From Candidatus Magasanikiibacteriota bacterium (lineage in GTDB: Bacteria > Patescibacteriota > Patescibacteriia > Magasanikbacterales > UBA922), in NCBI GenBank assembly GCA_014729395.1, contig WJJZ01000006.1, positions 71,090 to 107,222 on the forward strand: 36,133 nt of DNA, read 5' to 3'. A program made the position numbers and the translations under genes. The notes under the pieces are model-generated. The model saw nothing but the letters and a program-made list of their open reading frames with translations. It was not told the origin of the DNA and searched no databases. The number at the start of each line of letters is the position of its first letter. Positions within the stretch are counted from its first letter, which is position 1. Of this stretch, positions 18,599 through 25,897 are shown in pieces.

Positions 18599-18728
18599 AA
18601 AATACTAAGTTTTCTAAGTTAACTGAGTTAGATAGGTTGGCTAAGTTATTTAAATTCTAGGCTTTTGTAGATCATAGGACACGATTCAGGATACACGTAT
18701 CACGAGACAAAATTAGGTTATGATAAGT

Positions 18729-19562
18729 TTATTTTGATTTATTATCTTTTTTAAGCGTTTCATGGTGGCCTGCCACATTTTTACCAACTCCAAACCAAAG
18801 CTTACCTCCCTGTAAAACCTCTGTTGATTCAACTAATAAGTCTTTTTCATTTTTTAATAAATCATACGTAAAAGGCACATCTGTTTCTAAAATTCTTGGA
18901 ACATTTTTATCTGGTGTACGTGGTCTGGCAATATCAAAAATTAGACTGGAGTTTGTGTTTGTGGGGTTTTTAAAGACGATGAAGCTGTGATTATCTGGAA
19001 ATTCATCCACATCTTTTGCATTTTTCATACATATACCACTCACATAGGCTGATTCAACACCAACTCTTTGAAAGAGATATTGCCCTAGAGCGGCTCTTTC
19101 TCCGCATTCACTTATTCCTTTCAATTCCGATAATTTCGGTATATTCTGATTCGAATATTTTTTTTCTCTTTTAGTAGAATGTTCAAGTGTGTTTGGCACA
19201 ACCTCCAAAAGTTTGTGTATTTTTTGTTGAACTTGATAACAGAGAAAGTATGTATAAGGGTCAACATCAGAGCCGACTTTATCTAACCAACTTATTACAA
19301 GATTTTTATTTTGTTCGTACACGTTTTTAATATTTTCTTCAGTAAAACTTTCAAGTTGTTCTTCAAAAGTATCAAAATCCAATTCAAGTTTCAGAGTTAG
19401 TTCCTGGTTGTTGAATAATGACCCGCCAATAGGTAATTTTTCCCCATTGACTAATTTTTTTGCCCAAACACCACGATAGAGAGATTTTATCGCTTCGGAG
19501 TTATCCCTTTCTTTTTTGTTTTCAATAGCTGAGTTTTGGTATTCTGATTTTTGCTCTTTCAT
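18729..19562 (-). CDS. Hypothetical protein, possible transglutaminase/papain-like Cys-His-Asp domain
   Basis: ISECGERAALGQYLFQRVGVESAYVSG...NHSFIVFK...LIFDIARP spacing. Confidence 0.5.
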   Translation of the reverse strand: MKEQKSEYQNSAIENKKERDNSEAIKSLYRGVWAKKLVNGEKLPIGGSLFNNQELTLKLELDFDTFEEQLESFTEENIKNVYEQNKNLVISWLDKVGSDVDPYTYFLCYQVQQKIHKLLEVVPNTLEHSTKREKKYSNQNIPKLSELKGISECGERAALGQYLFQRVGVESAYVSGICMKNAKDVDEFPDNHSFIVFKNPTNTNSSLIFDIARPRTPDKNVPRILETDVPFTYDLLKNEKDLLVESTEVLQGGKLWFGVGKNVAGHHETLKKDNKSK

Positions 19563-19568
19563 ACAAAT

Positions 19569-19958
19569 TTATTGCAATTCTTTAATTACTTCATAAACAT
19601 TTTCCGCACAATCTTCTGGCAGATCATTAATATCGTGCCAATCCCATTCTACTATATTTTCTCCGGGCGTTACCTCACCAATTCTTTTTGTCAGATAGTG
19701 AATTAGGACGATAACCTTATCATCTTTATGGAGCATGACAGGTTTGAGAGGTTTAATAATTTCCACGTCAATACCCATTTCTTCTTTTACTTCGCGGCGA
19801 CAAGCATCTTCCAAGCTAGAGTCGAAATCTTCCACCTCACCACCGGGAAAAAACCAGGGAGTAACACCATAATCTTTTTGCTCCTTATTAAGTAAAACTT
19901 TGCCGTTTTCAATTATGACAGGTCCGGAAGCAATAATTGATCCTTCGGGTAATTTCAT
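19569..19958 (-). CDS. NUDIX hydrolase
   Basis: FPGGEVEDFDSSLEDACRREVKEEMGI NUDIX box. Confidence 0.9.
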   Translation of the reverse strand: MKLPEGSIIASGPVIIENGKVLLNKEQKDYGVTPWFFPGGEVEDFDSSLEDACRREVKEEMGIDVEIIKPLKPVMLHKDDKVIVLIHYLTKRIGEVTPGENIVEWDWHDINDLPEDCAENVYEVIKELQ

Positions 19959-20033
19959 ATTGTTTGTGAGTGTTAAATTAATAGGTTGTAAATAGTATAT
20001 TTTAAACTGATAAATATCTAGCTTGTTATCTTT

Positions 20034-20122
20034 GTCATTCCCGTCCCCACCTACGTGAGGATAAACTACGGCGGGAATCCAGGAAACAAGATTATAGATT
20101 CCCGCCTTCGCGGGAATGACAT
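20034..20122. repeat. Inverted GTCATTCCCG...CGGGAATGAC repeat pair
   Basis: gtcattcccgtccccacctacgtgaggataaactacggcgggaatcc ... gattcccgccttcgcgggaatgac. Confidence 0.9.
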
Positions 20123-20165
20123 ACTGGGACTTTAGATGATTTTATTCACCGTTTATTATACCAAA

Positions 20166-21803
20166 TCAAATCTTTTTGACCATATAGGTACCCTGTTTTT
20201 TATAACCCAATTTTCGGTAATAATTTCGTACTCCAACTCCGGAAATGACCGCAATTTTAGTAAAGCCCGCTTTTTTAGCGATTTTTTCCGCCCGGCTAAC
20301 CAATTTTTTACCCATACCTTTGTGTTGTGTTGCTTTATTATCTTGCTTTCCTATTCCAACCAGCTGGCCATAGACATGCAACTCACGGATAAAGGCACAG
20401 TCTTTAATCTCGGGCATCAATTTATACAAGTTATCTAAGTCGGCTGAATTATCAAAGTTAGGTAGTCGTAATCTCAAAAATCCAAAAACGGTTTGCCTTT
20501 TTTTATCTTCAAAACTGATAAAATATTCATCCCCACCGACAGTTTCATATTCATCTACAAAAAGATGGGTTGCTGAAGTGTTGTTGTGCTGAAGTGTTGT
20601 TGTGCTATGTCCAACCTCCCGACAACGCAAGCACCTGCATTTTAATCCACGTTTATCCATTTCTTTTTTTAATTCTTCACGTAAATTTGTCACTAAATTT
20701 CCCGCCTTGATGTCAGTAGTGGGAATGTCGCGAATTAGTCTGGAAATTCGGCAATAACGCGGTGTATTTGTTTTTATTTCAATCAGAGCTTCAAATAATT
20801 TTTTATCGCTGTATGGTTTGTATTTGCCGGATTTATACCAATTGTATAATTTCGCGGTTTTTATCACTGTACAAGGATAAATTTTTACCATATCAGGCTT
20901 GAAGCCGGGGTCAGAAAATAACAGTTTATACATTTCAACGTCGTGATTTGCTGTGGTACCAGGTAAATCAGGCATAAAGTGTAGGTCAACTTTAAAGCCG
21001 GTCTGTCGGAGGAGGAGAATGGCTTTTTTAAATTGTTCCACTGTGTGGCCACGCCTTATTAATTTTAAAATTTTGTCGTCAGGTGCCTGTAAACCAAGTT
21101 CAATTCTGGTGCAGCCCTGTATCCTCATATCATAGATAGTCTTGGCTGTAATTGCGTCAGGTCTGGTTTCAAGTGTGAGGCCAATGATTTTGTGCTTGGC
21201 ATGTTTATCGTTATAGTTCTGTTCAATTTTTAATTGTTTTTTTAATTTTTCAATTGTTATATTGTTATATTGTTGAGTAGTTGAGGTCTTTTTTTTTCTG
21301 CTGAGATTGTTACAAGCTTTGAAAGATTCTAAAACAAACCAATATTGATATTTCAGCGGATAAGCGTTCCAGGTACCGCCTTTTACGATATATTCTATTT
21401 TATCAGTCGGGTGGCCGCTGCGCGCCAGCATCTCAATTCTTTTTTGCATTTGTCTGTATGGGTCAAATTTTAAAGCCAAAGCTCGGGCGGCAGCTGGCTC
21501 TGTTGCTAGATAGCTTTTTGGCATTTTTATTTCGTCAGGACAATATATACAATTGCCCGGACAGGGGTGGGGTTTTGTGAGAGAGGTGACAATAGCTACA
21601 CCGGAAAGAGTTCTAATATTTGCTTTACGCATAAAAAATTCAAGCTGTTTATTTGGCTCAACTCTTTTCTTTTTTACTAAATTCTGATAGGCTTTTAAGA
21701 GATTGCGGTTGGAAATTTGTGGAATTTTTAGTTTACTGCAGACTTTTCTTCTCGCATCATCAAATTCAGCCTTATTTCTCGGCTTTTTGGTAATAATTTT
21801 CAA
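20166..21803 (-). CDS. elp3: tRNA uridine(34) carboxymethylation radical SAM/GNAT enzyme Elp3
   Basis: SLTKPHPCPGNCIYCPDE, ATEPAAARALALKFDPYRQMQKRIEML, KGGTWNAYP, ETRPDAI, RIELGLQ; C-terminal GNAT HVYGQLVGIG..HKGMGKKLVSRAEKIAKKAG. Confidence 0.95.
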   Translation of the reverse strand: MKIITKKPRNKAEFDDARRKVCSKLKIPQISNRNLLKAYQNLVKKKRVEPNKQLEFFMRKANIRTLSGVAIVTSLTKPHPCPGNCIYCPDEIKMPKSYLATEPAAARALALKFDPYRQMQKRIEMLARSGHPTDKIEYIVKGGTWNAYPLKYQYWFVLESFKACNNLSRKKKTSTTQQYNNITIEKLKKQLKIEQNYNDKHAKHKIIGLTLETRPDAITAKTIYDMRIQGCTRIELGLQAPDDKILKLIRRGHTVEQFKKAILLLRQTGFKVDLHFMPDLPGTTANHDVEMYKLLFSDPGFKPDMVKIYPCTVIKTAKLYNWYKSGKYKPYSDKKLFEALIEIKTNTPRYCRISRLIRDIPTTDIKAGNLVTNLREELKKEMDKRGLKCRCLRCREVGHSTTTLQHNNTSATHLFVDEYETVGGDEYFISFEDKKRQTVFGFLRLRLPNFDNSADLDNLYKLMPEIKDCAFIRELHVYGQLVGIGKQDNKATQHKGMGKKLVSRAEKIAKKAGFTKIAVISGVGVRNYYRKLGYKKQGTYMVKKI

Positions 21804-21833
21804 AATAATTTTTTCGGGGGAGTTTATATTAAT

Positions 21834-22532
21834 ATGATTGATGATGAAAAATTAATTGAACAAAACAAACAAGTTTACGATATTATAGCTTTGCCTTTTG
21901 CCCAAACCCGCAAGTTTATTTGGGATGACTTAAAATCACTGGTTAAGTATAGCAAAGATGGCTATAGAGTGTTAGACCTGGGTTGTGGCAGTGGTAGACT
22001 TTACCAGCTTTTCGCAGATTTGTCCATTGATTATGTTGGAGTTGACCAGAGTGAAAAGCAGCTTGAAAATGCCAGAAAAAAATATCCGTCCGGTAAATTT
22101 ATTATGGCAGAAATGAGGAGTTTGCCATTTGAAGATAGTGAATTTGATGTAATATATTGCATTGCCACTTTTCATCACCTGCCAAGCAGAGTAAGTAGGT
22201 TGGATGCTTTGCGAGAAATGAAAAGAGTTTTAAAACCCGGAGGCAGAATAATTTTTACTAATTGGAATTTGTTTTCTAAGAGTGCCAAGAAAACTATAGA
22301 AAAAGGAAAGTGGAAAATAAAAGAGGGGACCGAGGCCGATTTTTTTGTACCATGGATGAATTCCGAAGGGGGTATTTTAGGAGAGAGATATTATTATGGA
22401 TTTATGCCGGAAGAGTTGAAAGAATTGTTTGAAGCTGCCGGTTTTGTTTTGGAGGAACAATATTATAGTAGGAAAGGTGAGACGAGTGATGTTGAAAAAG
22501 GGCATAATATTGTTAGTGTTGTTAGGGCTTAA
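21834..22532 (+). CDS. Class I SAM methyltransferase, Trm9/ALKBH8-like
   Basis: YDIIALPFAQTRKFIWDDL, VLDLGCGSGR, YVGVDQSEKQLENARKKY, DVIYCIATFHHLPSRVSRLDALREMKRVLKPGGRIIFTNW. Confidence 0.85.
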   Translation: MIDDEKLIEQNKQVYDIIALPFAQTRKFIWDDLKSLVKYSKDGYRVLDLGCGSGRLYQLFADLSIDYVGVDQSEKQLENARKKYPSGKFIMAEMRSLPFEDSEFDVIYCIATFHHLPSRVSRLDALREMKRVLKPGGRIIFTNWNLFSKSAKKTIEKGKWKIKEGTEADFFVPWMNSEGGILGERYYYGFMPEELKELFEAAGFVLEEQYYSRKGETSDVEKGHNIVSVVRA

Positions 22533-22535
22533 ATC

Positions 22536-23153
22536 ATGGAATTATATAAAACCAAAAATAGAAATATCCATCGACCACTTCATATTTATAGTGGTCATTG
22601 TTATTTTTTGACAGCGAGGTGTTATAAAGGTTTTAAGTATTTTAGAGGAGGGAGGAAGAAGATTTTAAAAACGAAAATAGGTGAATTATCTAAAGATATG
22701 GATATTGGTATTCTTAGTTGGGTAGTCTTGGATAATCATTATCACTTGCTATTTTTATTAAAACACCCGGAAGGGACGACGAGCGCAAGCTCGTCTGATG
22801 GCAAACTTGCGTTTGCCATCCCTTACGATAAGCGTAGAGAAAAACTAACTTGTTTTGTTCGCCGACTTCACTCTATTACTTCTAAAGAGATAAATCGACT
22901 GGATCGGACTCCCGGCCGTAAAATTTGGTACCAATATTGGGACTACTGCATCCGCGATAAGCGAGATTTCTGGACGCATTTTAACTACATACTAAAAAAT
23001 CCAATAAAGCATGGATTGGTTGGTAGTCTGATAGAAAGTTTTAGATATGAATATTCGAGTAATCCGATTTGGTTGGGTAGATTTGGTCTGGATGGAATCT
23101 ATGAAGGTTTTATAAGATATCCTGTAAGGGAGGTTGTCGTTTTTTGTTTATAA
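22536..23153 (+). CDS. REP-associated tyrosine transposase-like (Y1/IS200-like, RAYT)
   Basis: HIYSGHCYFLTARCYKG; VVLDNHYHLLFLLK (HUH); WYQYWDYCIRDKRDFWTHFNYILKNPIKHGLV. Confidence 0.88.
   Translation: MELYKTKNRNIHRPLHIYSGHCYFLTARCYKGFKYFRGGRKKILKTKIGELSKDMDIGILSWVVLDNHYHLLFLLKHPEGTTSASSSDGKLAFAIPYDKRREKLTCFVRRLHSITSKEINRLDRTPGRKIWYQYWDYCIRDKRDFWTHFNYILKNPIKHGLVGSLIESFRYEYSSNPIWLGRFGLDGIYEGFIRYPVREVVVFCL
22773..22822. repeat. Double palindrome in frame inside the RAYT gene
   Basis: GGGAC-GACGAGC-GCAA-GCTCGTC-T-GATGGCAAAC-TTGC-GTTTGCCATC-CC. Confidence 0.9.
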
Positions 23154-23193
23154 AAACCTCTACCATATGTTTATTTATATACAGTAGAGGTTG
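23151..23193. terminator. Bidirectional terminator hairpin
   Basis: aaaaacctctaccatatgtttatttatatacagtagaggttgttt; stem with A/T tails on both sides. Confidence 0.7.
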
Positions 23194-23215
23194 TTTAGCG
23201 GAATAATGAAACTGT

Positions 23216-23425
23216 TTAATCCTGACCATTCTGCTTTCTTGCACTTTTTCGACCAGTAAAATGTTTTTTACCTTTCTGTTTTAAGATAGTTTCTAGATAC
23301 TTATCCCTTCTCCCTCCTCTTCCTACAGATATATAGAATACTCCCGGTGCTATCCTATGTATTACCCTTCCTATATTATCTAACTTACGTTCTAAAAGAT
23401 CTTGATCTTGCCCTGTTTTTTTCAT
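23216..23425 (-). CDS. Small basic hypothetical protein (69 aa)
   Basis: Consensus SD AAAGGAGGGAATCCACAATG; terminator just downstream. Confidence 0.6.
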   Translation of the reverse strand: MKKTGQDQDLLERKLDNIGRVIHRIAPGVFYISVGRGGRRDKYLETILKQKGKKHFTGRKSARKQNGQD

Positions 23426-23686
23426 TGTGGATTCCCTCCTTTGATAAAGTGAGTTTCAGTGATATGAATAAGTCGATGATTTTTGACTAAATTTCATTTT
23501 ATATTTTAATTATCTATAGTATGTATACTATATCAAAAAGAGGTGTTTTAAACAAAGGGGGAAAGGTGGTGTTAACCATCATCATAAACATAGCTTTATA
23601 AATTTGTTGATTTTTTTATTAATGGCGTTTTATTTCAAGTTTTTTTATGATATTGTGTGGACGGTACATTTGAAAGGAGGTGCAAC

Positions 23687-23722
23687 ATGACCACCGACAA
23701 TGTTTTTTGTCCCCCACAGTAA
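23687..23722 (+). CDS. Putative 11-aa peptide MTTDNVFCPPQ (leader-like)
   Basis: GAAAGGAGGTGCAAC-ATG; the ORF 3' end overlaps the 5' arm of a long terminator hairpin. Confidence 0.35.
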   Translation: MTTDNVFCPPQ

Positions 23723-23804
23723 TAAGTATTGATTCATCACAAACATAGGTTCACATTCGTACCAACCGAACCTGATGAAAAGAGCTTATCTGTGGGGTTT
23801 TTTA
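23712..23804 (+). terminator. Long nested hairpin with U-tract
   Basis: CCCCACAG(TA)ATAAG ... CTTATCTGTGGGG-TTTTTT; internal TTCATC/GATGAA and AGGTTC/GAACCT pairings. Confidence 0.7.
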
Positions 23805-23807
23805 TTC

Positions 23808-23880
23808 TATCGCCCGGTAATCAAACAACACAGCGCCACCTCAAAAAATCCCAGCCTTATTAATAGGCTTTTTTAAATCC
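23808..23880 (-). pseudogene. Degenerate duplicate of the C-terminal coding end of the PLP enzyme at 24550-25434
   Basis: TATCGCCCGGTAATCAAACAACACA is identical to 24551-24575, followed by diverged similarity (CCAGCCTT...AGGCTTTTTT). Confidence 0.75.
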
Positions 23881-23912
23881 GATAGATTGGATTTTATTAA
23901 AAACTTTAGGAC

Positions 23913-24548
23913 TTAGTTCTTCCCTCTGCAGTAAAATCTTGCTATTTCTGAAAAGTACTTTTCATTCCAGGGAAAAATAGAGCCTCTAGTAATTGATTCG
24001 TACGGTTTAAGATTTTGAATTGAAGAATAGTCTGTGTTAAACGGCAGTCCACTTTCTTGACTACCAAGAATAGTAATCATGGTAGATAAATCTATGTATG
24101 TTTCAGGGTAAGAATCAGAATGATTGAGACAGCATAGTTTTGGAAGAATATTACTCGTTGCACTTGTGGAAAACCAAATAGAAACAAATAATAGTATAAA
24201 TGAGTACACCAGAGCACCTTTAATTTTGTTTATTAGTAGTGTTAATATTATTGTAGATACGGTTAGACAGTATATAAGTGCTCCGATAAAACCAATCCAC
24301 GTGTAGATACCACAAAGGCCGTCAGATAGTCTGTATGGAAAGAAAATTAACTGGTGAAAATGTATTTTTATTTCCAAAAAAAATATATTCAAAAAATGGG
24401 CATTATCGATGGGTTTTATGTTTGAAGATCCTAATACCTGCACAACATTGATATTGTACAATAAATAGCCCAAGAGGGTATACATGGCTGTACAAAAGAT
24501 GGAAATAATTAGAGGTATTTTTATATTATATTTTAATCTATGAAACAT
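23913..24548 (-). CDS. Hypothetical multi-TM membrane protein (211 aa)
   Basis: Hydrophobic segments IPLIISIFCTAMYTLLGYLLY, IYTWIGFIGALIYCLTVSTIILTLLI, GALVYSFILLFVSIWF; no recognised family. Confidence 0.65.
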   Translation of the reverse strand: MFHRLKYNIKIPLIISIFCTAMYTLLGYLLYNINVVQVLGSSNIKPIDNAHFLNIFFLEIKIHFHQLIFFPYRLSDGLCGIYTWIGFIGALIYCLTVSTIILTLLINKIKGALVYSFILLFVSIWFSTSATSNILPKLCCLNHSDSYPETYIDLSTMITILGSQESGLPFNTDYSSIQNLKPYESITRGSIFPWNEKYFSEIARFYCRGKN

Positions 24549-24549
24549 A

Positions 24550-25434
24550 TTATCGCCCGGTAATCAAACAACACACCTCCCCCTCGAACTTCCAGCCTTG
24601 TAAGCAGGCTTTTTTTAGTCCGGCAATTGATAAGGCCGAATTTGGTGAAATGTGAATATCGGTAGTTTTTTGGACTAGTTCTTGCGCTTGTTTTATATCG
24701 TCATCATTTACCACCCAGCCCGAACCCCCGGAATTTTTTATAACTTCAATCACTTCATTTTTTCTGTGAGCAACTCTATCAACAATTGCTCCGGCAATGG
24801 AAATTTCTTTTTTATCAATAAAATCATTATCAAATTTGCAGGCTATTGGGTGACAGTATTCTGTTTGGACAATATGGATTTGCGGATTATTTTTTAGATC
24901 TTTAAAAGCCACTCCCAAAGCCTCGGCCGTAGTCCCGGAAGATGTAGGAATAAAAATTGCCTGTAGGTTTTCTATTTTGTCCAATTCTTCAGCCAGAGAG
25001 TTATAACCAAAAAGAGCCGATTCATCTGTGGATTGGCGCAGATATTTGGCTTTTTCGTATTTATCCAGCTGAAAAGCGGTTTGTTTAGGTTTTTCCACCT
25101 GTTCAATCGTAATGCCGTCATCCAATAAGGCCAGTTCTGATAAAGTCTTTAATTTTTTAGGATCAATTTTTTTGCCCACAAAGACAGCTAAGTATAATTT
25201 TTTGTCATTATTTTTATTATGATTGGTTATATATTTTATGGCCGCTATAGCCGCATTGCCTGATGAAGAAATTACAAAATCATCCCAACCTTCTTCATGA
25301 TGGGTCTTAATCATGTGCGGTATGGATCTACCTTTGTGAGAGTCATACTTGTGCTGATCTTCTCTTTTTAGATAGAGCTGACTAATTTTTAGTTTATTAG
25401 CCAATTTGGGGTGAGAAATTTGTGGGGTTTTCAT
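24550..25434 (-). CDS. PLP-dependent fold-type II enzyme (threonine synthase/cysteine synthase-like)
   Basis: LYLKREDQHKYDSHKGRSIPHMI, ISSSGNAAIAAIKY, FIPTSSGTTAEALGVAF. Confidence 0.85.
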   Translation of the reverse strand: MKTPQISHPKLANKLKISQLYLKREDQHKYDSHKGRSIPHMIKTHHEEGWDDFVISSSGNAAIAAIKYITNHNKNNDKKLYLAVFVGKKIDPKKLKTLSELALLDDGITIEQVEKPKQTAFQLDKYEKAKYLRQSTDESALFGYNSLAEELDKIENLQAIFIPTSSGTTAEALGVAFKDLKNNPQIHIVQTEYCHPIACKFDNDFIDKKEISIAGAIVDRVAHRKNEVIEVIKNSGGSGWVVNDDDIKQAQELVQKTTDIHISPNSALSIAGLKKACLQGWKFEGEVCCLITGR

Positions 25435-25449
25435 AAATTTTTTTAGTAT

Positions 25450-25560
25450 GTCATTCCCGCCCCCGTCTACACGAGGGTAAACTTCAGCGGGAATCTATAA
25501 CTTTGTTTCCTGGATTCCCGCCGGAGTTTATCCTCACGTAGGTGGGGACGGGAATGACAA
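25450..25560. repeat. Inverted GTCATTCCCG...CGGGAATGAC repeats
   Basis: gtcattcccgcccccgtctacacgagggtaaacttcagcgggaatc ... gattcccgccggagtttatcctcacgtaggtggggacgggaatgac. Confidence 0.9.
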
Positions 25561-25686
25561 TGATTTAGTTTGGTCTGTAGGGGGCGGTAATGACAAGAGA
25601 TGGTTATTCTCTTGTAAAGTAAAATTTATTTTGATATTATATATTTCACTTGTAATATTAACACTTGTAATATTAATATAATATTT

Positions 25687-25851
25687 ATGAAGCTAATTTG
25701 TCCAGAGTGCAAAAATGAAGTTAATTTAGATAATTATCCTGACTTGGAAAAAGGTCAAGTGATTGAGTGTGATATGTGTGGGATTACTTTGGTAGTTAAT
25801 GAAATTGAAGGAAGTGACGTTAAAGTTGAAATTATTGACGAGGGAAAATAA
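25687..25851 (+). CDS. LysW-like zinc-ribbon protein (54 aa)
   Basis: Manual translation MKLICPECKNEVNLDNYPDLEKGQVIECDMCGITLVVNEIEGSDVKVEIIDEGK; CPEC...CDMC and spacing as in LysW/amino-group carriers; terminal EDWGE absent. Confidence 0.65.
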   Translation: MKLICPECKNEVNLDNYPDLEKGQVIECDMCGITLVVNEIEGSDVKVEIIDEGK

Positions 25852-25896
25852 TAAAAGGCTCAAAATGCCTGAAAAGCCAAAAAGGCTTGAAAGGCT
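25852..25896. repeat. GCCTGAAAAGCC..AAAGGCT short repeat cluster
   Basis: aaaaggctcaaaatgcctgaaaagccaaaaaggcttgaaaggctc; related to 35995-36040. Confidence 0.7.
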
Positions 25897-25897
25897 C

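Noticed and set aside
20034-20122. Possible CRISPR or IS terminal repeats from GTCATTCCCG elements
   Set aside because: Dispersed palindromic units without spacers, regular spacing, cas genes or transposase between them; better described as REP/MITE-like.
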